A DNA stretch of 64,000 bases from Pontibacterium sp049603715 (GTDB lineage Bacteria > Pseudomonadota > Gammaproteobacteria > Pseudomonadales > Balneatricaceae): NCBI GenBank assembly GCA_049603715.1, contig JBMYSW010000007.1, positions 81,719 through 145,718 on the forward strand, given 5' to 3'. The notes under the pieces were generated by a model. The model was not told the origin of the DNA, made no database searches, and was given only the letters and a program-made list of their open reading frames with translations. Each line of letters begins with the position of its first letter. Within the stretch, counting starts at the first letter, position 1. The translations under genes and the position numbers were made by a program. Shown in pieces: positions 54,546 to 62,813 of this stretch.

Positions 54546-55415
54546 TTAGGACCAGTACAGGCGCATTGGGTTATCAACTAATAGCGCTTGCTGCGCTTCT
54601 TTAGTGACCGCAATTTGAGGGATCACATCCACCAGTTTGCCATCGTCCGGTACGTGGGATTTCATGTTTGGATGCGGCCAGTCGGTGCCCCAAAGTACTC
54701 GGTCAGGGAACTTCTCAACTAAGGTACGCGCAAATGGAACGACATCGCTATAGTCTGGTGCTTGCAGAGTCAGTCGCTCTGGGCAGCTCACTTTTGTCCA
54801 AATGTTCGGGTTTTCTGCCAGCAGATTCACAAAGCGTTGGAAATCTTCGTGATCAACCCCTTTAGCAACGTCTGGGCGACCCATGTGGTCGACAACGATG
54901 GTGGTGTCGAGCTCTTTTAGGAACGGGATCAGGCCTTCTAGGTCAGGCGCTTCAAAGTAAACGACAATGTGCCAACCTAGCTTTTTGATCTTTGCCGCAA
55001 CGTCTAAAAAGGTTTCGCGTGGTGTGCTATCTACCAAACGTTTTACAAAGTTAAAACGCACGGCGCGAACGCCCGCAGCATGCATTGCTTCTAGTTCTTC
55101 ATGAGTAATGGCAGGGTCTACGACTGCGACACCCCGAGCAAGATCACCTGCGGCTTGAAGTGCGTCGATTAGCGCTGCATTGTCAGTGCCGTGGCAAGAG
55201 GCTTGTACGATAACATTACGCTCAAAGCCTAAGTAATCACGCAGGGCAAAAAGCTGGTCTTTCGACGCATCACATGGTGTGTACTTGCGTTTAGGGTGAT
55301 AGGGGAATTTATCCGCTGGACCAAATACATGACAGTGAGCATCCACTGCACCGGCAGGTGCGGTAAACTCAGGCTTGCTAGGACTCGCGTGAAAGGGGAG
55401 GTAATCGGCGTCCAT
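54546..55415 (-). CDS. ligI: 2-Pyrone-4,6-dicarboxylate hydrolase
   Basis: 289-residue amidohydrolase-superfamily TIM barrel that opens 2-pyrone-4,6-dicarboxylate to 4-oxalomesaconate. Active-site motifs are VDAHCHVFGPADKFPYHPKR (HxH), VIVQASCHGTDN, VVDHMGRPDVAKG and the strand-8 Asp in LWGTDWPHPNMK. GGAAGAATA lies before the ATG. It is the last gene of ligK-galD-ligI, 18 bp after galD. It is metal-independent in characterised LigI despite the HxH motif. Confidence 0.95.
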   Translation of the reverse strand: MDADYLPFHASPSKPEFTAPAGAVDAHCHVFGPADKFPYHPKRKYTPCDASKDQLFALRDYLGFERNVIVQASCHGTDNAALIDALQAAGDLARGVAVVDPAITHEELEAMHAAGVRAVRFNFVKRLVDSTPRETFLDVAAKIKKLGWHIVVYFEAPDLEGLIPFLKELDTTIVVDHMGRPDVAKGVDHEDFQRFVNLLAENPNIWTKVSCPERLTLQAPDYSDVVPFARTLVEKFPDRVLWGTDWPHPNMKSHVPDDGKLVDVIPQIAVTKEAQQALLVDNPMRLYWS

Positions 55416-55433
55416 TATTCTTCCATCTTGTTG

Positions 55434-56489
55434 TTAGGCGAACACTTCGCCGTCAAATAGTTTACGTGCTGTACGCAGAATGGCTGCGTTTTCAGCTTCT
55501 TGTTTTTCGTTAAGCTCTAGGATAACCGTCATTTCACCAATGGGGTGTTCGACCGGCATGGTTTTGCGGTTTCCTTCAGGAATGTTGGCAAGCGCATGGG
55601 CGGGCGAATTAGGCAAAATGCAGGCGGTCGCAACGCTTACGGCACCCAGCACGCCGATAGAGGCATGGCAACGATGTGGAATAAATGTGCGCGTTGAGAT
55701 AGAACCACCCTGCTGGGCTGGGCTAACCATCGTCATCTTTGGTACGGATTTATGTTCCACATCACCCAGGTTCATCATCGGACCTGCTTGGCGTCGGATG
55801 GACTCAAGCTTGGTCTTTAAAGCTGCATTATTTTCTAACGCCTCGCGAGTCTCTGTACCGCTAATACCCATATCTTTTGCGGCGATCACAACAACTGGCA
55901 TACCGTTATCAATACAAGTAACAGCCACGCCATCAATGATGTCAACCTCGTTACCCGTAGGTAACAACGCACCGCAACTCGATCCTGCTGTTTCTTTAAA
56001 AGTCACAGGGATTGCGCTTGCTGTGCCAGGTACGCCATCAATCCGTGCATCGCCGTCATAGCTTACCGCGCCTTCTGGGGTAGAGACTTCTTCAACCGCT
56101 ATTTGGCCCGTGTTTTCCATGAAGATAGAAACCCGAGTGGTATCACCCTCAACGGCCACTAGCCCGCGTTCGATAGCGAAAGGTGCAACACCGGCAAGAA
56201 TATTGCCGCAGTTCTGTGCATCAGTAACCACCGCTTGGTCTACAAATACCTGTAGAAATAAGTAATCGACATCCACGCCCTCGCGTGTCGATTTACGGAC
56301 GATAGCCACCTTCGACGCTAGCGGGTCGGCACCGCCGATGCCGTCGATCTGACGTGGATCAGGCGACCCCATGACCCGGAGCAAAACCTTATCGCGGCTG
56401 ATCGGGTCGCTCGGCAAATCCTCTGCTAAGAAGTAGGCACCTTTTGAAGTGCCGCCGCGCATCCACATACATCGAATCGCATTAGACAT
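55434..56489 (-). CDS. galD: 4-Oxalomesaconate tautomerase (PrpF family)
   Basis: 351-residue PrpF/DapF-fold isomerase. Features are IRCMWMRGGTSKGAYFLAED at the N-terminus, VTDAQNCGNILAGVAPFAIE with a likely catalytic cysteine, and GISGTETREALENN and FIPHRCHASIGVLGAVSVAT later. GalD converts the keto to the enol form of 4-oxalomesaconate so that the PIG-L hydratase GalB can act; LigU is a related isomerase moving the double bond. The presence of galB in the island favours the GalD role. It overlaps ligK by 8 bp. Confidence 0.9.
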   Translation of the reverse strand: MSNAIRCMWMRGGTSKGAYFLAEDLPSDPISRDKVLLRVMGSPDPRQIDGIGGADPLASKVAIVRKSTREGVDVDYLFLQVFVDQAVVTDAQNCGNILAGVAPFAIERGLVAVEGDTTRVSIFMENTGQIAVEEVSTPEGAVSYDGDARIDGVPGTASAIPVTFKETAGSSCGALLPTGNEVDIIDGVAVTCIDNGMPVVVIAAKDMGISGTETREALENNAALKTKLESIRRQAGPMMNLGDVEHKSVPKMTMVSPAQQGGSISTRTFIPHRCHASIGVLGAVSVATACILPNSPAHALANIPEGNRKTMPVEHPIGEMTVILELNEKQEAENAAILRTARKLFDGEVFA

Positions 56490-57159
56490 ACTTAAGGCCT
56501 TTTTCCTTTAGGCGAGGGCGCATGTTGTAAATATCAAGCCCCAGTTCACCATTGGCCATGCGAACACGTTTTTCTTCTTCGCGCGCCTCGCGTGCTTTTG
56601 CCTCCGCTAAAACCGACTCTGCTTCGTTGCGACGAACCACAACCACACCATCGTCATCGGCAATGATGATGTCTCCTGGATTAACCAATTCGTCTGCACA
56701 CACCATTGGGATGTTGACTGAGCCAAGGGTTTCTTTGATGGTGCCCTGAGAAAAGACGTGCTTTGACCAGACAGGGAAGTTCATCTGACGAAGATCGCGG
56801 GTGTCGCGCACGCCGCCTTCGATGATTAAACCCGCCACGCCGCGTGCCTGCGCAGACGTTGCCAATAGGTCTCCAAAGAAACCAAAGTTGGATGGCGAAG
56901 TAGGTGCAAATACCATGATGTCGCCTTCTTGGCACTGCTCGATGGCGACGTGCATCATCCAGTTATCGCCCGCTGCGCCAGAAATTGTCACTGCAGAGCC
57001 AGCAATCGTAACATCTTGTTGAATCGGGCGAAGATAATCAGCCAGAAGACCACGACGGCCTTGAGCTTCGTGGACGGTTGCTACGCCGCATTTACCCAAC
57101 TCACGAATCACTTCTGGGTCTGCGCGCTCGATATGTTGAACAACAACATTTTCTTGCAT
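56482..57159 (-). CDS. ligK: 4-Carboxy-4-hydroxy-2-oxoadipate aldolase
   Basis: 225-residue RraA-fold class II aldolase (HMG/CHA aldolase, also called GalC or ProA). Motifs are CGVATVHEAQGRRGLLADYL, the phosphate/carboxylate loop FGDLLATSAQARGVAGLIIE, GGVRDTRDLRQMNFPVWSKH with the R-D metal pair and PGDIIIADDDGVVVVRR. It splits 4-carboxy-4-hydroxy-2-oxoadipate to pyruvate and oxaloacetate, the last step. AAGGAG lies 7 nt before the ATG. It is first gene of the operon and divergent from the tandem-HTH LysR gene. Confidence 0.94.
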   Translation of the reverse strand: MQENVVVQHIERADPEVIRELGKCGVATVHEAQGRRGLLADYLRPIQQDVTIAGSAVTISGAAGDNWMMHVAIEQCQEGDIMVFAPTSPSNFGFFGDLLATSAQARGVAGLIIEGGVRDTRDLRQMNFPVWSKHVFSQGTIKETLGSVNIPMVCADELVNPGDIIIADDDGVVVVRRNEAESVLAEAKAREAREEEKRVRMANGELGLDIYNMRPRLKEKGLKYV

Positions 57160-57514
57160 TGGATCACTCCTTAAATCAAGCCTTGTTCCGCTTGATCAAC
57201 TGTTTTCTATCGAAGGACTTGGCCGCAGGAAAAAGTGTTGCCTAAAACATCCCCGTTGGCGAAATCTTGGCTAAGCTACATTCGTTTTAACGAAGGTGAG
57301 CCACACCGAACGCATAGAGTTCTAGTTTCTTGTCATGCTAATCCATGAAACATTGACTCATCTTGCGATTTATTTTTAGTTGCTCTTGCAATCTGTTGAG
57401 CAACCCAGTATTCATTTTTAGGGACGTGTTAGCTATTTCATTTTTAATCCCTAGGTATTGGTTTTTGATATAGGGTGTATCAAAAGGCCATAATTAAAAT
57501 AAGAGGTAATCTAA
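57160..57514. promoter_or_regulatory. Divergent ligK/LysR control region with dyad
   Basis: 355 bp between the ligK operon and the LysR-type gene. A perfect inverted repeat GTTGCTC-N12-GAGCAAC (57379-57404) sits in the middle and is a strong candidate operator. The rest is AT-rich with no ORF. Confidence 0.65.
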
Positions 57515-58738
57515 GTGAATGCGCCTAATATCAGACACTTAAGGGCATTTATTGCAGTGTCTAAGACAAAAAGTATTAGCAAGGCAACAGATATTGTATT
57601 TCTATCCCAGCCTGCTATTACACAAGCGCTTTCGAAGCTCGAAGACAACTTTGAGGCCACACTGTTTGATCGCAAGAGTGACGGAATGTACGTTACCGAA
57701 AGCGGCAAAGTATTGGGCGCAAGGGTTGAGCGAGCCATGGAAATGATTATGGATGGCATCAGGGATGCGGTGCGTATTGGGGGGTCGGAAAGCACGGCTA
57801 AGGTTAAGCAACTGTTCAATGTGGTAACGACCACCCAACTGCGTGCCATTATTGCGGTCTCTGCTTCGCGCAGTTTTAGTGTGGCAGGTCGTACCTTGGG
57901 GCTGTCGCAATCTTCGTTACACCGGTCATCGCGTGCTCTCGAGGATCTACTTGGCGTCGAGCTATTCGAAAAAACGAGTGTGGGTATTAGCCCTACCAAA
58001 GCAGCCTTGGTGTTGAGTAAAGCGGCCAAGTTGGCGCTTTCCGAAATCGAACAAGGCCGCGAAGAGATATACTCGCTAAATAATCGCGAAATTGGTCATA
58101 TTGTGATTGGCAGTATGCCGTTGGCCAGAACATCCGTATTACCGAATACGATTATTGAGTTTTCCGAAAGCTACCCTGATTTTCGCATCAGTATCAACGA
58201 CGGTCCGTACACTGATTTGCTTTATCATTTGCGTCACGCCGATATTGATCTTTTGATTGGCGCTTTGCGATTTCCTCCACCGAGTGATGATGTTGTTCAA
58301 CAAGAGCTTTTCTCCTCTAAAGTCGTGATTGTGGCTCGGCCTGATCACCCGTTTCGGCATCTCGAACAGCTTACCTTAGCGCAGCTAGGTGAAGCGTCTT
58401 GGGTGGTGCCGCGCGTGGGTACGCCAACGCGAAAAATTTTCGATACGCTGTTTGAGGAGGCCGGGATGGAGTTACCGAGGCGTCTGGTTGAGTCAAGCTC
58501 TCAATTGTTAATTCGCTCGCTTCTAGAAGGTAGTGACCGGATGACGATGTTGTCGGCTCACCAAGTGCAGCGTGAGCTTTCGGAGGGAAGTTTGGCCGTG
58601 ATGCCATTCTTGATGCCGCATGCCTTTCGCCCGATAGGTATGACGATGCGCAAAGGCTGGCAACCAACAGCAACCCAGCAGGCATTGATTAATACTTTAA
58701 TTGGTAAATCTAAAGCTTTGTCTGATGAGGACCTTTAG
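57515..58738 (+). CDS. LysR-type regulator with two tandem HTH domains
   Basis: 407 residues, about 100 longer than a normal LysR protein, starting at a GTG (AAGAGG upstream). Residues ~5-75 are a LysR HTH (HLRAFIAVSKTKSISKATDI, SQPAITQALSKLEDNF, LFDRKSDGMYVTESG). Residues ~107-175 are a second (TTQLRAIIAVSASRSFSVAG, SQSSLHRSSRALEDLLGVEL, FEKTSVGISPTKAA). The effector domain follows (IGHIVIGSMPLARTSVLPNT, DFRISINDGPYTDLLYHLRH). It is divergent from ligK-galD-ligI and 218 bp upstream of ligC, so it probably controls the lower pathway. The double-HTH layout is the main oddity. Confidence 0.88.
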   Translation: MNAPNIRHLRAFIAVSKTKSISKATDIVFLSQPAITQALSKLEDNFEATLFDRKSDGMYVTESGKVLGARVERAMEMIMDGIRDAVRIGGSESTAKVKQLFNVVTTTQLRAIIAVSASRSFSVAGRTLGLSQSSLHRSSRALEDLLGVELFEKTSVGISPTKAALVLSKAAKLALSEIEQGREEIYSLNNREIGHIVIGSMPLARTSVLPNTIIEFSESYPDFRISINDGPYTDLLYHLRHADIDLLIGALRFPPPSDDVVQQELFSSKVVIVARPDHPFRHLEQLTLAQLGEASWVVPRVGTPTRKIFDTLFEEAGMELPRRLVESSSQLLIRSLLEGSDRMTMLSAHQVQRELSEGSLAVMPFLMPHAFRPIGMTMRKGWQPTATQQALINTLIGKSKALSDEDL

Positions 58739-58956
58739 ATTTTTCTTATTTTTGTATTTGGCGTTTATTTGAGTCGAAAAGTTATTTGAAAACAGCAGTT
58801 TGCTGGATTATGGTTTTTGGTTATAAATAATAATTTAGAAGTTTATTTTGCAAAAAATGAATAGGTAAATTTATTTACGAATTTCTCGCCTGAGGTTCAT
58901 TTTGCTACGTTTGCTAGCAGAATTATTTGTTTTTTAGGCTTAGAGTGGAGTAAGAC

Positions 58957-59904
58957 ATGCGAGTATGTATTGCAGGCGCTGCGGGTGCATTTGGTATGAA
59001 GCATCTTGAAGCGATTAGCGCGATCGAATATGCAAAAGTAGTTTCTGTTGTGGGTACCAAACTAGAAAAAATCAAAGCACTGGCAGAGGAGCATGGTATC
59101 GAGCATTACACCACCGATTTGGCAGAAAGCCTTGCGCGTGATGATGTCGATTGTGTGATTCTAGCAACGCCAACGCAAATGCATGCGGCGCAGGTAAAGC
59201 AATGTCTGCTTGCCGGTAAGCACGTACAAACTGAAATTCCGATGGCGGATAACATCGAAGATGCAGAAGAGATTGTCGCGCTGCAGAAAGAAACGGGACT
59301 GGTGGCGATGGCCGGTCACACACGTCGTTTTAATCCAAGTCACCAATGGATTCACAACAAAATTCAGGCGGGTGAGCTAAAAATCCAACAGATGGATGTG
59401 CAAACCTACTTTTTCCGCCGTACTAACACCAATGCCAAAGGTGAAGCGCGCTCATGGACGGATCACCTGCTTTGGCACCACGCTTGTCACACGGTTGACT
59501 TGTTCCAATACCAAACAGGCGAAACGGCCTCTCAAGTACAAGCGATGCAAGGTCCTATTCACCCGGATCTAGGTATTGCGATGGACATGTCTATAGGTAT
59601 GAAAACAGATAGCGGTGCACTATGTACTTTGTCTCTTTCGTTTAACAACGATGGCCCGTTTGGTACGTTCTTCCGCTACATCTGTGACAAAGGCACTTAC
59701 ATTGCACGTTACGATGATCTGGAAGATGGTCACGGTAATGCCATTGATCTTTCTGATGTGGCGGTTTCATTTAACGGTATTGAACTGCAAGATCGCGAGT
59801 TCTTTGCGGCGATCCGTGAAGGGCGTGAGCCTAACTCGAGCTTGTCTGGCTGTTTCCCAGCCATGGTTACCCTTGATCAAATCGAAAAGTGCTTAGAAGC
59901 CTAA
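58957..59904 (+). CDS. ligC: 4-Carboxy-2-hydroxymuconate-6-semialdehyde dehydrogenase
   Basis: 315-residue Gfo/Idh/MocA oxidoreductase. The start MRVCIAGAAGAFGMKHLEAI is the NAD(P) Rossmann motif; VDCVILATPTQMHAAQVKQC, AGHTRRFNPSHQWIHNKI, QMDVQTYFFRRTNTNAKGEA and RSWTDHLLWHHACHTVDLFQ are strongly LigC-like. It oxidises the ring-cleavage product (as its hemiacetal) to 2-pyrone-4,6-dicarboxylate. GGAGTAAGAC precedes the ATG. It forms an operon with the aldo/keto reductase 3 bp downstream. Confidence 0.95.
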   Translation: MRVCIAGAAGAFGMKHLEAISAIEYAKVVSVVGTKLEKIKALAEEHGIEHYTTDLAESLARDDVDCVILATPTQMHAAQVKQCLLAGKHVQTEIPMADNIEDAEEIVALQKETGLVAMAGHTRRFNPSHQWIHNKIQAGELKIQQMDVQTYFFRRTNTNAKGEARSWTDHLLWHHACHTVDLFQYQTGETASQVQAMQGPIHPDLGIAMDMSIGMKTDSGALCTLSLSFNNDGPFGTFFRYICDKGTYIARYDDLEDGHGNAIDLSDVAVSFNGIELQDREFFAAIREGREPNSSLSGCFPAMVTLDQIEKCLEA

Positions 59905-59907
59905 ATT

Positions 59908-60897
59908 ATGAAAACGCGGACACTCAATGGTGTTGAATGTGCTTCGATAGGCTTGGGTTGCATGAGTCTATCGCACGCATATGGCACGCCGCCAAGCAAA
60001 GCTTATGCTCAGACCTTGCTAAATGAAGCGCTTGATATGGGCTATAGCCACTTGGATACGGCAGCTCTGTATGGCTTTGGTGCAAATGAGACGCTGATTG
60101 GCGAGGTCTTAAAGGCTCGCCGTGATGAGTACTTTTTGGCCAGCAAGTGTGGCATGTTTAAAAATGATGCAGGTGTTAGGGAAATCAACGGCCATCCTGA
60201 GATGATCCGCAAAACCTGCGAGGATAGCCTTAAGCGATTGCAAACCGATCGTATTGATCTTTATTACTTGCACCGCTGGGATAAAAACGTCCCCATTGAG
60301 GATTCCGTCGGCGAGCTATCACGTTTAGTCGAAGAAGGTAAAATTCTGTCAATCGGTTTGTCCGAAGTGTCAGCAGAGACTTTACGTAAGGCGCATGCGG
60401 TGCATCCAATAGCCGCTTTGCAAACCGAGTACTCTCTTTGGACACGTAATCCAGAAATTGCCGTGCTGGACGCATGTAAGGATTTAGGCACCACGTTTGT
60501 GGCCTTTAGTCCTGTGGCGCGAGGTTTTTTAACGGATGTGTTTAAAGCTTATGATGAGCTTGAAGACAAAGATATTCGTCGCAATATGCCACGTTTTTAC
60601 CCAGAAAATGCGCAAGCTAATTTGGATCTTCGCCAACAGGTTATTGAAATTGCCAACAAAGAAAACTGCAGTCTAGCGCAGTTATCTTTGGCTTGGTTGC
60701 TGGGGCGTGGTGAACATATTCTGCCTATTCCAGGTACAACCAATATTCATCATTTGCGTGAAAACTTCGCGGCGATGGATGTGCAGCTAAGCGATGCGAG
60801 TTATCAAAAACTTGATCTGATTATCAATCAGCAGACAGTACAAGGCACTCGTTATAATGCGGCAACGCAAAAAGAGATTGATACCGAAGAGTTCTAA
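59908..60897 (+). CDS. Aldo/keto reductase of unknown role in the pathway
   Basis: 329-residue AKR TIM barrel. The catalytic tetrad is visible: D and Y in LDTAALYGFGANE, K in FLASKCGMF and H in DLYYLHRWD. The NADPH-binding end has LGRGEHILPIPGTTNIHHLR. It starts 3 bp after ligC and is surely co-transcribed with it. No AKR step belongs to the standard protocatechuate 4,5-pathway. It might detoxify a reactive semialdehyde or reduce a related aromatic aldehyde; this is inference. Confidence 0.9.
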   Translation: MKTRTLNGVECASIGLGCMSLSHAYGTPPSKAYAQTLLNEALDMGYSHLDTAALYGFGANETLIGEVLKARRDEYFLASKCGMFKNDAGVREINGHPEMIRKTCEDSLKRLQTDRIDLYYLHRWDKNVPIEDSVGELSRLVEEGKILSIGLSEVSAETLRKAHAVHPIAALQTEYSLWTRNPEIAVLDACKDLGTTFVAFSPVARGFLTDVFKAYDELEDKDIRRNMPRFYPENAQANLDLRQQVIEIANKENCSLAQLSLAWLLGRGEHILPIPGTTNIHHLRENFAAMDVQLSDASYQKLDLIINQQTVQGTRYNAATQKEIDTEEF

Positions 60898-60975
60898 GCC
60901 TTGCCTATTTTTTGAGGCTTGAGTTCATTATTAAGTGTGGCCGTCTGCGGTATTGCCGATGTCCCGCACCGTTTT

Positions 60976-61003
60976 CTTAGGGGGCTTTGCCCCCTAAGTT
61001 TTT
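60976..61003 (+). terminator. Terminator after the ligC operon
   Basis: CTTAGGGGGC, loop TTT, GCCCCCTAAG, then TTTTT. It lies about 80 bp after the AKR stop and ends only 2 nt before the ATG of the next reading frame, so that gene must be expressed separately or by read-through. Confidence 0.9.
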
Positions 61004-61005
61004 AT

Positions 61006-61404
61006 ATGTCGCCCATGTTTGCTTTTCTTTTATCTGTGTTCAAGCGCTGGTTTAAACCACAAGAACCCTTCAACCTCATCTGTATGAGTACAGAATATCA
61101 GGCTCACTGCTTGTCTAAGCATGTTCAGTTTCAAAGCCGTCTTAAGGTAGTGGCATTTATTGATGAAGAGCCTTGGAGCCATCGCACCTTGATCAATGGT
61201 GGGCGCGTTCATTACCCAAGTGAGCTGCTGGCGTTGGTAAAAAAATATCAGGTGAAGGTGCTTATTGTGTTTGACCATGATAAGCCATTCAATGACCGGG
61301 CATTAACCGCTCAGTTACAAAAAGAGGGCGTGGCGATCATCACGGTGCCTCGTATTTCTGACCCCATTAACATGCACGATTACATTCTGGCTAAGCTTGT
61401 GTAA
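61006..61404 (+). CDS. Hypothetical protein with nucleotide-sugar CoA-binding-like fold
   Basis: 132 residues from the ATG at 61006; ATGs at 61015 and 61084 are alternatives and none has a clear ribosome binding site. A longer frame upstream would start at a TTG and cross a terminator. The body (LKVVAFIDEEPWSHRTLING, VHYPSELLALVKKYQVKVLI, DHDKPFNDRALTAQLQKEGV) resembles by eye the CoA_binding_3 domain found at the front of FlaA1-type sugar epimerases, but there is no epimerase part. Function unknown. An MFS gene follows at 53 bp. Confidence 0.5.
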   Translation: MSPMFAFLLSVFKRWFKPQEPFNLICMSTEYQAHCLSKHVQFQSRLKVVAFIDEEPWSHRTLINGGRVHYPSELLALVKKYQVKVLIVFDHDKPFNDRALTAQLQKEGVAIITVPRISDPINMHDYILAKLV

Positions 61405-61457
61405 AGGCATCTTGAGCGCATTTGTTACCCACGCTTGGCGCATGGTACCCCGACCAT

Positions 61458-62630
61458 ATGAACTTACTTATTAAAAAATTCTTTCTTTCGATTATCGTCC
61501 CCTCGTCGATTTTTGCGGTGGTGCAGCAGGCACTACTCGTGATTCTACCGCTCTATATTTTGGAAAATGGCGGTACGCTTGCGGCATCGGCGGCCGTGAT
61601 TGGCATAAAAGGTTTGGGCATGATGCTGTCAGATATTCCGGCAGGTATGCTGCTCTCGCGCATTGGAGACAAGCGCCTAATGCAGGGGGGAATAGCGCTT
61701 TTTGTGGTGAGCGTTCTTCTGATGGTGGTATCGAGCCATATGATGGTGTTGATATTTGCTGCTGTACTGCAAGGCTTTGCGCACGGGGCTTGGTTAGTCG
61801 GTCGAATATCGTTTATACCCGACAGTACAGAGGTTGCCGAGCGAGGACGTGTCATGGGGTTAACTGCAGGCACCATTCGCTTTGGTAACATGCTTGGGCC
61901 GCTGATGGCTGGGTTTATGCTGGCGCTTGTGGGGTATCAGGCAACATTGGTGGCGTGCGCCATCCTGTCGATCGTGGCTTTGGTTGCCGTATGTGTCTTT
62001 ATTAAGGGGCATCCGCCTTGTGCTCATGACGGCCACCACATTGCAGGTCTTGTGTCCTCATTAAAAGAAAATCGCCATGTATTTTTAACAGCGGGAGTGG
62101 GGGCGGTTGCGTTGATGTTTGTTCGCTCTTCTCGGGCATTGTTGCTGCCTTTGGTCGGTGCCGCGCTCATGTTAGACGAAGCGAGCATTGGTATTGCCGT
62201 CACCGCGGGTGCGGTGATCGACACACTACTCTTTTACCCTGCGGGCAGTTTAATGGATCGGATTGGGCGCAAACCTGTGTTTGTCGCAAGTTTAGTCATT
62301 CTGGGTATTGGCTTGTTGTTACTTCCTTTGGCGCAAGGCTTTTGGGGGCTGTGCGCCATATCTCTCCTGCTGGGGTTGGGCAATGGAATTTCGGCCGGTG
62401 TAATTATGACGGTGGGAGCCGATTTAGCGCCTCGGCAAAACCGGGGTAGTTTTATTGGGGTGTGGCGTTTGCTTTCTGATGTGGGGGTAACATCGGGGCC
62501 GTTTGTTATCGGTGGCGTTATTAAATTGCTGAGCCTTTCGGCTGCCTCGTCGTGTATTGGTGTATTAGGTGTGATGGGGGGGATTTACATGGCCAGCGTC
62601 TTTGTGGAAACCAATAATCGCAAACGTTAA
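61458..62630 (+). CDS. MFS transporter
   Basis: 390 residues from the ATG at 61458 with about 12 hydrophobic helices. It has the MFS loop between helices 2 and 3 in degenerate form (GMLLSRIGDKRLMQGG), the matching loop in the second half (GSLMDRIGRKPVFVASLVIL) and a charged intracellular segment RISFIPDSTEVAERGRVMG. Its location between the ligC operon and galB suggests uptake of hydroxybenzoate/protocatechuate or efflux of an intermediate, but it does not resemble the PcaK-type aromatic acid symporters in any motif I can point to. Confidence 0.8.
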   Translation: MNLLIKKFFLSIIVPSSIFAVVQQALLVILPLYILENGGTLAASAAVIGIKGLGMMLSDIPAGMLLSRIGDKRLMQGGIALFVVSVLLMVVSSHMMVLIFAAVLQGFAHGAWLVGRISFIPDSTEVAERGRVMGLTAGTIRFGNMLGPLMAGFMLALVGYQATLVACAILSIVALVAVCVFIKGHPPCAHDGHHIAGLVSSLKENRHVFLTAGVGAVALMFVRSSRALLLPLVGAALMLDEASIGIAVTAGAVIDTLLFYPAGSLMDRIGRKPVFVASLVILGIGLLLLPLAQGFWGLCAISLLLGLGNGISAGVIMTVGADLAPRQNRGSFIGVWRLLSDVGVTSGPFVIGGVIKLLSLSAASSCIGVLGVMGGIYMASVFVETNNRKR

Positions 62631-62641
62631 GTATCAGATAG

Positions 62642-62719
62642 CCAGTAATGGCGAACGGCGCCTAGTATCTCCACGCTATATGGCTTACAGAGTCTCGATG
62701 GGACTTGTTCGCACCTTCC
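62642..62719. mobile_element. Right-end fragment of the IS5-type MITE (copy B)
   Basis: 78 bp aligned without gaps to the right end of copy A (48610-48687), differing at several positions. Its terminal repeat, read inward, is GGAAGGTGCGAACAAGTCC, the IS5 form. The left two thirds are missing, and the outside flank (AAAC) does not fit YTAR, so this is a relic. It sits between the MFS stop and galB. Confidence 0.85.
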
Positions 62720-62755
62720 AAACCTAATTACCTGCCGTGCTGCCATCGAGCGTGC

Positions 62756-62781
62756 AAAAAAAGCCTGATAATAATCAGGCT
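62756..62781 (-). terminator. Terminator after galB
   Basis: On the minus strand AGCCTGAT, loop TATT, ATCAGGCT then a T-run of seven. It lies 33 bp after the galB stop. Confidence 0.88.
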
Positions 62782-62813
62782 GTTAAGTTGGTAACACAGA
62801 GTGTTAGAGCCGC

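Noticed and set aside
60919..61005. Upstream extension of the hypothetical gene at 61006
   Set aside because: It would need a TTG start and would translate through a strong rho-independent terminator.
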